From the NCBI GenBank assembly GCA_900544825.1, contig UQWP01000009.1, positions 1 through 56,111 on the forward strand: a stretch of 56,111 nt of DNA, read 5' to 3'. Source of the DNA: an uncultured Prevotella sp. GTDB lineage: Bacteria > Bacteroidota > Bacteroidia > Bacteroidales > Bacteroidaceae. The translations under genes were made by a program, and so were the position numbers. Within the stretch, counting starts at the first letter, position 1. Each line of letters begins with the position of its first letter. Positions 48,317-56,111 of this stretch are shown here, one piece after another. The notes below the pieces were generated by a model. It made no database searches and was not told the DNA's origin. It worked only from the letters and a program-made list of their open reading frames with translations.

Positions 48317-51300
48317 TTATTCTGTAATCAGTGTAAACTCTGACCCTGAAGCATAATCCTGACCATTCTGCTCATTCAATGCACGCAGACGGAAGTAGCG
48401 AGCCTTGACAGGCTTGTTCAACATCACCTTCTGCAGCTTGGCTGTCTTCTCAAAATGACCCTTCAGGATTGGCTCACCCCAAGTCTTGTTGTCGTTGCTA
48501 ACATAGATTTCATAATCCTTGATGCAACCATTCAAAGAACCATCCTGGCGTGCCAGATAAGTAAAGCCCTTGATGACCTTCTGCTTGCCAGCATCGAAGT
48601 CAACCCAGTGAGGATACTTAGCCAATGTAATGGAATACATCGTATGCCAGAATGTAGAAGGATCGCCATCAACCAAGTAGGCTGCATCACCCTCGTCTGG
48701 CTCCTGGCTGGAAGCAAAGGCAATCTGAAGACCGGATGTCTGCTGATTCTGCTGCATCTTCTTCATAACCTCCTTTACAATCTCACGACCGGTAGCTGAA
48801 ACCTTCACGATGTTTCCAAGCTCTGACTTCACCGCAGGACGGATGATGAATCCGAATGTGGTAGGAGTACTGCGTACCTGATCTGGGGTCAAAGGACCTC
48901 CCTGTCCACAGCTGGCACCGCCCAATCCTGTAACCTTTGCATCGAGGTGCAAATGAGTACCGCTGCTCTTTGGCAACTGATATGGATGTGCTGCCAAAGT
49001 CAACTCCTGCTGACTCCAAGGCAATGCTGAGGCAGACATTGTACTATCAGAGATGAATACTACACCCTGCTGGTTGTCGTTAGTAACGGCACACCAACGT
49101 ACCTCCTCGCGGTTGCCCTGTGCCTGTGGCTTAGGAAGCATGATGCCCTGCTCTGCTACCGGACTGTGGTACCAACCGATAAACTGGCTGGTCTTGCGGT
49201 CGTTGTAGTTATTGACAGGTCCGCGTCCGTAATAATCATACTGGTTCAACTCGCTTGGCAATACCATAGAGTAGCCGATACGAGGCAAGATGACCTTAGA
49301 ACGGTTAGCACCGATGGCACTCTGCATCTCGATAGAACCATCCTTATAGATCGTGTAGATCTGGCGTGAAGTGAACTTCAGGTCAGCATCAGTCAAGGCA
49401 TGCTTATTCTTCTCGAAGTTATAGCAAGACTCTGGGTCACGGTCGCGGTTGCTGTAATTCACATCGCATCCCTCCTTACCCTGACTCTCTACAGTGAAGT
49501 CGAGCTGGTAAGTACCATCCTTCTTGGCTGTATAGTTCCAATTCTTCACTACATGCTGCAGGTCGTACAGACCATTCTTGAACCATGCATTGTGGTATCC
49601 GATACCGGCATCGTTGTCTGTAGGAGCGCGATATGCATCGAGCTTAGGACCATTGCCATCCTTGATGATATCCTGGCTACCATACTTCAAGCTATAGATA
49701 GCACCGGTATTCAAATCGAATGCCACCTGGAAGTTAGCACCATTGATGTTGGCACGCTTAGCCGCCTTATCTACCAGGAGTTTCATCGCCTTACCGTTCT
49801 TGGCAACAGTAGCGATAGAAGGAGCTGCAACATCAGCGCCCTTTACTCTCAACTGCTCTTCCATCTGAGGATAACCCTTGGCAGCCCATGGCATATCCTT
49901 ACCCAGAAGGAACTGAACTGTTACGAAGTACTCGCTCTTCGGATCGAGGCTTGCATAATCGTATGGCAAGGTATAGAAGCCCTTCTCACGAGGACCCACG
50001 ATATTCTTGGCACCCTGCAATGGCTGATTCTTTGAAATGCAGACACCATCCTTATAGAGAGACCATACAATCTGGTAATTCTTGAGAGGCTCGAAGTAGT
50101 TTTTGTTGAAGATTTCAATCTGTCCCTTCTTCATATCTACAGCCTTCACGCCTACATTCTGATAAACCTTCTTTACCTCATAGTACTGGGCCTTAGGTGA
50201 GAAGTCTGGGCGAACGATACCATTCATACAGAACATACCGTCGTTTGGCTTGTTGTCCTTACCGAAGTCACCACCGTATGCCCAGTAGGTCTTGCCGGTT
50301 ACAGGATCCTGCTTGTTAATGGCCTGATCAACCCAGTCCCAGATAGCTCCACCCATGAAGAAGTTGGTGCTCTCGATGGCATCCCAGTAATCTATCAGGT
50401 TACCGCAGGCATTACCCATAGAGTGAGCATACTCAGAGATGTGGAACGGATACTTCAGCTTGTACTTGCCCTGTACGGCTCCCTGAACCCAGGCGATGGA
50501 AGGATACTGGTTAGAACCCATATCCACGATATCATTGTTGCGCTCATACTGAACTGGGCGACTGGTATCGTAAGCCTTGATGGCATTGTAGCAATCTACA
50601 AAAGTCTTGCCAGGACCAGCCTCGTTACCCAAACTCCAGATTACTACAGAAGGATGATTCACGGTAGCGTGTACCATCTCCATATTTCTGGCGATATGAG
50701 CGTTGCGGAACTCAGGTACATGAGAAAGACTCTGCTTGCCATAGTAGTACTCATGGCTCTCGAGGTTAGCTTCATCCTCCAGATAGATACCATACTTATC
50801 GCAGAGATAATACCAGTAAGGTGCATCAGGATAGTGACTGTTGCGCACATGGTTGATGTTACCACGCTTCATCAGGAAGATTTCATTCTCCATCTGCTCG
50901 CGGGTAGCAGTATGACCTAACAGCGTATTGGTCTCATGACGGTTGACACCCTTCAGCTTGATCGGCTGTCCGTTGAGATAGTAGTATCTTCCAGCCAATC
51001 CGAACTCATCCTTTTCAGCAGGAGTCTCCTTGATTTCCACCTTTCTGAAACCAACGATGGTAGAGAAGGTCTGAACAGTTCTGCCCTTGGCATCCTTCAA
51101 TTCTCCTACCAATGTATAACGGTAAGGGGCTTCTGCACTCCAGAGCTTCACCTTGTTGGCTGCATCGAGCGTAGTTTCCAGAACAACCTCACCCTTGGAA
51201 TTCAGTTTTCCGACGAGAGGAGTAGAAGCTGTAACGCCTTCCAACAGATCATTGTCGTCGGAATAGAGACGGTTGGCATAGAGTGAATACTGCAAGGTAT

Positions 51301-52231
51301 AACCCTTAATCGCCTTCTTGGAAAGGTTCTGCAACTGGGCAGTGATATGCAAGGTGGCATGGCTGTAAGTTTCATCCAAGTCAGGAATAGCCTTGACGTC
51401 TCTTACCTGAACCTGCGGTTTGGCAACCAAAGCCACGGTGCGGAAGATACCAGGCAAGCGGAACATATCCTGACTCTCAAGGAAAGAACCGTCTGAATGG
51501 CGATAAACCTCTACTGCTACCGTATTCTCCTCACCCTCCTTATTAAGATAAGGTGTAATGTCGAATTCAGCCAGGTTACGTGAGTTCTTGGAGAATCCCA
51601 CATACTTACCATTTATATATAGGTAGAAGAATGAATCTACACCATCGAAGTTGAGATAAATCTGCTGTCCCTTCCAGTCTGCAGGTACGGAGAAAGTTCT
51701 GCGATAAGAACCCACCTCATTGCGGTTGCGATAGGTCATCCAGTCGGTAGGAGGTGTACGCATCACTCCACCCTTCCAGTCATTCATCGGCTGCCAGGAG
51801 TGCTGGAAGATGACACGCTGGTTAGAATAAAGCGGATCACCATACTTGTTGTTTCCATCCTTCTGCAGACCTGCCAAATTCCAGTTCATCGGCACCTTGA
51901 TGTCGTCCCACTGAGAGACATCATAGTCTGTACGGTAGAAATCCTTAGGTCGCTCATCTGGATTTGGAGCCCAATGGAACTTCCATAATCCATCGAGAGA
52001 TTTCCAGTAAGAACTGTTCTCTGGTAAAACCTTTCTCGCCTCTTCGATATTGCGGAACGAGAAGAACCAAGCATGCGGCTGCTGCTTGTTGACTGCTACG
52101 GAATCAGGACTTTGCCACTCCCATCCCGTAGGCGCAGCCTGCTGATTGTAGAAGTAGCCTCCTAAAGTACCATCTGCCCATGCTGATGAGCAAATGAGTC
52201 CGGTTAAAAGTAATAAATAAGTTTTCTTCAT
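48317..52231 (-). CDS. GH2 beta-galactosidase with C-terminal discoidin (F5/8C) domain
   Basis: 1304 residues, far longer than E. coli LacZ (about 1020). Signal peptide 1-19 (LICSSAWAD). Sugar-binding jelly roll 50-270, immunoglobulin-like 280-410, catalytic barrel 410-720: NRHETNTLLGH, acid/base E537 in SLGNEAGPG, nucleophile E600 in FHISEYAHSMGN. The LacZ-type later domains include the small-chain part with RYGYSMVLP-like GYSMVLPSELNQYDYYGRGP. Residues ~1175-1304 are a discoidin module (LVDGDPSTFWHTMYS, VKARYFRLRAL) that probably anchors it to glycan. Export implies action on host or plant galactosides. Promoter at 52266-52297. Confidence 0.94.
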   Translation of the reverse strand: MKKTYLLLLTGLICSSAWADGTLGGYFYNQQAAPTGWEWQSPDSVAVNKQQPHAWFFSFRNIEEARKVLPENSSYWKSLDGLWKFHWAPNPDERPKDFYRTDYDVSQWDDIKVPMNWNLAGLQKDGNNKYGDPLYSNQRVIFQHSWQPMNDWKGGVMRTPPTDWMTYRNRNEVGSYRRTFSVPADWKGQQIYLNFDGVDSFFYLYINGKYVGFSKNSRNLAEFDITPYLNKEGEENTVAVEVYRHSDGSFLESQDMFRLPGIFRTVALVAKPQVQVRDVKAIPDLDETYSHATLHITAQLQNLSKKAIKGYTLQYSLYANRLYSDDNDLLEGVTASTPLVGKLNSKGEVVLETTLDAANKVKLWSAEAPYRYTLVGELKDAKGRTVQTFSTIVGFRKVEIKETPAEKDEFGLAGRYYYLNGQPIKLKGVNRHETNTLLGHTATREQMENEIFLMKRGNINHVRNSHYPDAPYWYYLCDKYGIYLEDEANLESHEYYYGKQSLSHVPEFRNAHIARNMEMVHATVNHPSVVIWSLGNEAGPGKTFVDCYNAIKAYDTSRPVQYERNNDIVDMGSNQYPSIAWVQGAVQGKYKLKYPFHISEYAHSMGNACGNLIDYWDAIESTNFFMGGAIWDWVDQAINKQDPVTGKTYWAYGGDFGKDNKPNDGMFCMNGIVRPDFSPKAQYYEVKKVYQNVGVKAVDMKKGQIEIFNKNYFEPLKNYQIVWSLYKDGVCISKNQPLQGAKNIVGPREKGFYTLPYDYASLDPKSEYFVTVQFLLGKDMPWAAKGYPQMEEQLRVKGADVAAPSIATVAKNGKAMKLLVDKAAKRANINGANFQVAFDLNTGAIYSLKYGSQDIIKDGNGPKLDAYRAPTDNDAGIGYHNAWFKNGLYDLQHVVKNWNYTAKKDGTYQLDFTVESQGKEGCDVNYSNRDRDPESCYNFEKNKHALTDADLKFTSRQIYTIYKDGSIEMQSAIGANRSKVILPRIGYSMVLPSELNQYDYYGRGPVNNYNDRKTSQFIGWYHSPVAEQGIMLPKPQAQGNREEVRWCAVTNDNQQGVVFISDSTMSASALPWSQQELTLAAHPYQLPKSSGTHLHLDAKVTGLGGASCGQGGPLTPDQVRSTPTTFGFIIRPAVKSELGNIVKVSATGREIVKEVMKKMQQNQQTSGLQIAFASSQEPDEGDAAYLVDGDPSTFWHTMYSITLAKYPHWVDFDAGKQKVIKGFTYLARQDGSLNGCIKDYEIYVSNDNKTWGEPILKGHFEKTAKLQKVMLNKPVKARYFRLRALNEQNGQDYASGSEFTLITE

Positions 52232-52265
52232 AAGTTGATGTTTTTATTTCTTATTATTTTCTTTG

Positions 52266-52297
52266 CAAAATTACGCTTTTATTTTGAAAGTGCAAAA
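52266..52297 (-). promoter_or_regulatory. Promoter of the beta-galactosidase gene
   Basis: Minus strand TTTTG (complement 52293-52297), 19-bp gap, TAATTTTG (complement 52266-52273). A textbook match to the Bacteroidetes consensus; leader about 30 bases. Confidence 0.78.
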
Positions 52298-52386
52298 TAG
52301 TAGAGGGGAAAAATCAAGAAAACGCCCTTTTTTTTGAGACAAGCCTTTAATCTTTGCCCTATCCGATGATTTTTAACACGAAAAAC

Positions 52387-52417
52387 TTGCCTGTGTCACA
52401 GAAAACCTGTATCTTTG
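52387..52417 (+). promoter_or_regulatory. Promoter of the fucO-like gene
   Basis: TTG at 52387-52389, 20-bp gap, TATCTTTG at 52410-52417. The start near 52424 leaves an AT-rich leader of about 90 bases before the ATG at 52512. Confidence 0.68.
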
Positions 52418-52511
52418 TACCACACAAATAACGTATGGTAATATTGTATGGCAATATAGATATACTAAATATATTATTAATTAATAAATTCAATCTTAAA
52501 CAAAGACATTT

Positions 52512-53666
52512 ATGGTAAACAGATTCATTCTTAATGAAGTTTCTTATTTCGGCCCAGGTGCCCGCAAGGAGCTTCCTACAGTAATCGCTAGTCGTGGTTG
52601 GAAAAAGGCTTTGGTTGTAACAGACAAGGGCTTGATGAAATTTGGCGTTGCCAAGATGGTACTCGATGTATTGGACGAGGCAAACATCGCTTACGAGGTA
52701 TTCGATGACGTAAAGCCAAACCCAACAGTTTCTAATGTTACTGCAGGTATTGAGGCTTGCAAGAAAGCTGAAGCTGACTTTATCATCGCTATCGGTGGTG
52801 GTAGTTCTATGGATACAGCAAAGGGTATCGGCGTAGTTGTTACCAACCCTGAGTTTGCCGACATCGTTTCTCTGGAGGGTGTTGCTCCTACCAAGAACAA
52901 GTGCTTGCCTATCGTAGCTCTTCCAACTACGGCTGGTACCGCAGCTGAGACAACCATCAACTATGTGATTATCGACGAGCAGCGCCAGCAGAAGATGGTA
53001 TGCGTGGATCCTAACGATATTCCTGCCGTTGCTATCGTAGATGCTGAGCTGATGTACTCTTTGCCAAAGGGTCTCACCGCAGCTACCGGTATGGATGCGA
53101 TGACTCATGCTATCGAGGGCTTGATTACCAAGGCAGCTTGGGAGATGAGTGATATGTTCGAACTCAAGGCTATTGAAATGATTCATAAGTACCTGCCTGT
53201 TGCAGTGAATGATCCTACCAATCCTGAAGGTCGCAACGGTATGGCTGTAGCTCAGTATATTGCCGGTATGGCATTCTCTAATGTAGGTTTGGGCGTTGAC
53301 CATGGTATGGCTCACCCTATGAGTGCCCTTCATGATGTTCCTCACGGAGTAGCTTGTGCCATCCTGCTTCCTACCGTGATGCGTTTCAATATGGAGGTAA
53401 GTGTTCCTAAGTATGTACAGATTGCCAAGGTTGTTGGTGTTTACAAGGATGGTATGACCGACCAGGAGGCAGCAGAGGCAGCATGCAATGCTATCGAGGA
53501 GTTGTCTAAGCTGGTAGGTATCCCACAGCATCTCAGCGAATTGGGTATCACAGAGGCAGACATCCCTGCCCTTGCCGAGCAGGCATTCACCGATGTATGT
53601 ACTCCAGGTAACCCTCGCGAGGTTTCTAAGGAAGATATCATCGCCTTGTATCACAAGATCTTGTAA
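52512..53666 (+). CDS. fucO: Lactaldehyde reductase/iron-containing alcohol dehydrogenase
   Basis: 384 residues, group III iron-dependent dehydrogenase. NAD region GGGSSMDTAKGIGV; LPTTAGTAAETT; metal ligands in GMDAMTHAIEG (D and H) and VDHGMAHPMSALHDVPHG (two His). Best match by motif and length is FucO, which reduces L-lactaldehyde from fucose or rhamnose to 1,2-propanediol under anaerobic conditions. It stands apart from other fucose or rhamnose genes in this window, so the name rests on sequence alone. Confidence 0.88.
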   Translation: MVNRFILNEVSYFGPGARKELPTVIASRGWKKALVVTDKGLMKFGVAKMVLDVLDEANIAYEVFDDVKPNPTVSNVTAGIEACKKAEADFIIAIGGGSSMDTAKGIGVVVTNPEFADIVSLEGVAPTKNKCLPIVALPTTAGTAAETTINYVIIDEQRQQKMVCVDPNDIPAVAIVDAELMYSLPKGLTAATGMDAMTHAIEGLITKAAWEMSDMFELKAIEMIHKYLPVAVNDPTNPEGRNGMAVAQYIAGMAFSNVGLGVDHGMAHPMSALHDVPHGVACAILLPTVMRFNMEVSVPKYVQIAKVVGVYKDGMTDQEAAEAACNAIEELSKLVGIPQHLSELGITEADIPALAEQAFTDVCTPGNPREVSKEDIIALYHKIL

Positions 53667-53698
53667 GATAGGCTAAAGATACAATGATAATGTAATCA

Positions 53699-53750
53699 CC
53701 CTGAAAGGAACAAGCATAAATAGATGCTTCACCTTTCAGGGCGATTTTTT
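53699..53750 (+). terminator. Terminator after fucO
   Basis: Arms CCCTGAAAGG (53699-53708) and CCTTTCAGGG (53732-53741) with an inner AAGCAT/ATGCTT stem (53712-53717/53724-53729), then a T-tract 53745-53750. Confidence 0.88.
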
Positions 53751-53879
53751 ATTCATTTACCCCCTCGTCTAATGATCTATGAGTTAATAATTAAATAGCA
53801 TAAATTATACTGTTCATCAGAAAAATACACTTTTATTTGGAAAACGCAGAGGAAAAAGGAAGAAAAATGAGATTATTTT

Positions 53880-53910
53880 TTTGTCAATCCAAGATTTTGT
53901 AGTACCTTTG
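53880..53910 (+). promoter_or_regulatory. Strong promoter upstream of a structured RNA
   Basis: TTTG (53880-53883), 19-bp gap, TACCTTTG (53903-53910), an exact match to the Bacteroidetes consensus. Transcription should start near 53916, over 320 bp before the nearest downstream ORF. Confidence 0.82.
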
Positions 53911-53915
53911 TACCC

Positions 53916-54192
53916 AAGTATGGCGAGGCGAATGCCAAACCTGCTCTATTTTCGTGGGTTAACGATTAGATTCGTATCGATTCGACTGGAAGTTCTAAAC
54001 AGAATAGCTCCTACCAAAGCAAAATTCTAAGAGAGAACAGAAGGTGAGAATGGATGCGCCTAGATATGGCGTATCCTCTCCTTTTGTATTTCTCTCTTTG
54101 GGCCATCTGTGGTAGGAGCAGCCTTGTTTAGGAATACGATAAGGTAGAGGGTACGCTCTTTTTGTTTCTTGTACCCTCGGAATACATTTTTT
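53916..54192 (+). ncRNA. Candidate structured non-coding RNA or long leader
   Basis: The 571-bp gap between fucO and the R-M gene has no credible ORF, but has a consensus promoter and extensive self-complementarity. From outside in: TTCTAAACA/TGTTTAGGAA (about 53993-54001 with 54125-54134), a 5x5 loop, GCTCCTACCA/TGGTAGGAGC (54007-54016 with 54110-54119), a large 12-13 nt loop on each side, AGAGAGAA/TTCTCTCT (54030-54037 with 54090-54097), then GAGA/TCTC and GGATGCGCC/GGCGTATCC (54052-54060 with 54068-54076, one G-U) capped by TAGATAT. This is a long rod with a central bubble, like 6S RNA. A second hairpin GAGGGTAC/GTACCCTC (54147-54154/54171-54178) and T-run at 54187-54192 could be its terminator. 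Identity as 6S RNA is not shown. Confidence 0.65.
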
Positions 54193-54236
54193 GTTAGTTT
54201 ATAGATTTCAGTAATAAGATTTAAAGCTCCTACCAA
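54006..54236 (+). repeat. 12-bp direct repeat AGCTCCTACCAA, the second copy abutting the R-M start codon
   Basis: Copies at 54006-54017 and 54225-54236; the ATG at 54238 follows one base after the second. The complementary TGGTAGGAGC at 54110-54119 can pair with either, so two mutually exclusive folds exist: one closing the rod, the other covering the translation start. The copies may alternatively be target-site duplications around an inserted RNA gene. Confidence 0.8.
54147..54192 (+). terminator. Candidate terminator of the structured RNA
   Basis: Stem GAGGGTAC (54147-54154) and GTACCCTC (54171-54178), loop of 16, then 8 bases before a T6 run at 54187-54192. The distance to the T-run is longer than ideal, so partial read-through into the R-M gene is likely. 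Confidence 0.5.
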
Positions 54237-54237
54237 C

Positions 54238-56046
54238 ATGCAAAAGAATCTGTCAATTGAAAATCTTCTAGATGAGTACTTTAAGGCATTAAACGCAACC
54301 TATAGTACTCATGATGCCAGCGAGTATAGCTACCGCTCGGCCTTGGAGAATTTATTGAATAGTCTGCTACAGCCAGAATATCAAGCTATCAATGAGCCAC
54401 GCAATATGACTTGCGGCAAGCCCGACATATCCATCATTCGAAAGCGTGATGCCGTAACTGTAGCCAGTATAGAAACCAAGGACATCAACAAGCCTGACTT
54501 AGAGGGAAAAGGAAGAAACCAGGAACAGTTCGACCGCTACAAGAAGGCGATGAACCATGTTGTCTTTACAGATTACCTCCGTTTTCTGTTTTATGAAAGC
54601 GGCAACAATACTCCTATTTTGGACATTTGTATAGGCACATGCCAGAACGATAAAATCATACCCGACAGCGAAAAAGGCAAACTGCTATGTTCGTTCCTTC
54701 GCAAATACATCGGGAAGAAGATTCAACCTATTCGCTCTGCTACAACTTTGGCTGATCTCATGGCAAAGAAAAGCCAGATGATGTGTGCCATTCTTACAGA
54801 CTTATTGAAGGAAAACGGCGAAGACAATGCATCGGGACTATTAAAGAAGACTTATACAGATCTCAAGGATTCTCTCATTCAAAATCTCGACGAGGATGGC
54901 TTTGCCAAGATATACTCGCAGACAGTAGCTTACGGCTTATTTGCAGCTCGACTAAACGACTCCACCCCAGAGAATTTCTCCAGGGCAGAGGCAGCTGAGC
55001 TGATACCTAAAACCAACAAGTTGCTACGAGGAATCTTCAACGACTTGGCTGGTAATACAATCCACGAGCGAATCTCCTGGATTATCGATGACTTGGTTGA
55101 GATGTTCGGTGCCACCAATTTGCAAAAAATGTTCGAACGAGATATCAGAAACAACCGAGACCCACTGATACACTTCTACGAAGACTTTCTGAAAGCATTC
55201 AACTCTGCAGACAGAAAGAACTTCGGCGTATGGTATACCCCACTCCCCATCGTCAAGTTTATTGTAGATTCCATAGACATTCTTCTCAAGAACAAGTTGA
55301 GTATTGAAGAAGGCTTGGCCGACACAACCACAATCATTCACAAGACGCTGGATGGAGAAACGGAACTTAGTCAAGTACAGATACTAGACCCTGCAGTAGG
55401 AACCGGTACATTTTTAGCGGAAATCATCAATCATATCGCTGACCAATACAAGGGTCAGGAGACACTTTGGCAGAAATATGTCCACAGCTGTCTTTTGCCT
55501 CGTCTGTATGGTTTCGAGATACAGATGGCGTCCTATACTGTAGCACACATCAAGTTTGATATGGTGTTGGCTCATACTGGTTATAAGACTGAGAAAGACG
55601 ATGCATTCCACATTTGCCTTACCGACTCTCTCAGAAAGCCAAACAAGACAGGAGAAAGCAACACTGGATATTGGATTTCCCTAGAACAAGCTGAAGCCGA
55701 CCGCATCAAGTCTCAACGTCCTATCATGGTGATGTTGGGCAATCCTCCATACAATGGGGAGAGCCAAAACAAGGCTGTTGAGATAGAAGAACTCATAGAA
55801 AAGTACAAGCAGGAGCCAGACCAAATACTCAGCAAAAAAGAAAAGGCAAAGAAGATTGCCGACACAAAATGGCTAAATAATGACTACGTGAAGTTTATCG
55901 CTTTGGCGCAGCGTTTCATAGAAGGAAATGGTAAGGGTATTATAGGCTACATAACTCCCAACACACATTTAGACAGTCTCACTTTTAGAGGAATGCGTTA
56001 TCAACTGCTGAAGACTTTTGATAATATATACCTCAGTTCGGGATAA
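54238..56046 (+). pseudogene. Truncated type ISP/IIG-like restriction-methylation enzyme
   Basis: 602 residues of a protein that is normally about 1000. N-terminal nuclease-like part: KPDISIIRK and ASIETKD give the PD-x(n)-ExK pattern. A helical coupling region follows at 180-330 (FAKIYSQTVAYGLFAARL). Methylase: VWYTPLPIVKFIV (post-helicase), motif I DPAVGTGTFLAEI, MVLAH, then motif IV NPPYNG at about 503. The family text is normal up to LLKTFDNIY (about 56030), then SSG and stops TAA TAA at 56044-56049, missing the usual continuation of motif VIII and the whole target-recognition region. So the gene is broken, or its 3' part is exchanged. N-terminal start: MQKNLSIENLLDEYF directly after the 12-bp repeat. 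Confidence 0.8.
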
Positions 56047-56111
56047 TAAGCTCTGTCTAAAGGCTTTATCATGTATTTATATAAGGGACATAGGGGGTTG
56101 GCAACCATCTA

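Noticed and set aside
52359..53654. 431-residue frame opposite fucO
   Set aside because: Antisense shadow; includes promoter region of fucO and no known motif.
53916..54192. tmRNA, RNase P RNA or a known riboswitch
   Set aside because: I looked for their recognisable conserved blocks (tmRNA ends, RNase P core, TPP, cobalamin, glycine elements) and saw none; only the rod-like fold is supported.

Overview
The window looks like a chromosomal segment of a gut Bacteroidales bacterium, most likely Prevotella/Segatella. The evidence is promoters of the form TTTG-N19/20-TAnnTTTG upstream of many genes, the lack of purine-rich ribosome binding sites, and Bacteroidetes-restricted families (DUF4835, DUF3127, DUF4248, 'smalltalk' peptide, HU-related proteins with long tails). 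The genus is an inference from protein character; no database was searched.

Layout. (1) 1-7534: the 3' end of an exopolysaccharide/capsule cluster: a broken gene at the edge, three family-2 glycosyltransferases, a polysaccharide pyruvyl transferase, a ferredoxin/F420-dehydrogenase-like protein, the initiating sugar-phosphate transferase and a VanZ-like protein. An unrelated PIN-nuclease-like gene sits among them. Up to about 6330 the DNA is visibly AT-rich; after that it takes the composition of the rest of the window. (2) 7535-13475: accessory island. It holds palindromic repeats, a small-ORF/GNAT pair resembling a toxin-antitoxin module, and a minus-strand cassette (VirE-type primase/helicase, DUF4248, HU-like protein, smalltalk peptide, amidase) with a divergent HTH-like gene. 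Between the helicase and DUF4248 genes lie five 22-bp iteron-like repeats and a long imperfect inverted repeat. (3) 13525-20583: RND efflux pair, GH27 alpha-galactosidase, and an exported Gly/Asn/Ser-rich protein. (4) 20617-31558: hexuronate catabolism. kdgK-eda run leftward and continue into a very large two-part sensor kinase, a response regulator and a membrane protein; a LacI-type regulator, altronate dehydratase and an NhaC-type antiporter run rightward. UxaA makes 2-keto-3-deoxygluconate, KdgK phosphorylates it, and Eda splits it to pyruvate and glyceraldehyde-3-phosphate. (5) 31607-47933: mostly housekeeping genes: GH25 lysozyme, zinc-ribbon membrane protein, DnaJ-like protein, 5'-nucleotidase, NudC, an MFS transporter, DUF3127, dnaN, a DEDDh exonuclease, coaBC, DUF4835, recN, and a protease-like TPR protein. 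(6) 48050-53741: tRNA-Arg(TCT), a large GH2 beta-galactosidase, and a FucO-like dehydrogenase. (7) 53880-end: a strong promoter, a transcript with a long rod-like fold, and a restriction-modification gene that stops early close to the window edge.

Best candidates for undescribed biology: the structured RNA with a repeated 12-mer abutting the start codon of the truncated R-M gene (53880-54240); the VirE/DUF4248/HU/smalltalk/amidase cassette with its iteron array and operator-like dyad; the A7 slippery sequence in the first glycosyltransferase; the small-ORF/GNAT pair; and the two-part sensor kinase in the kdgK-eda operon. All functions are inferred from sequence reading alone.
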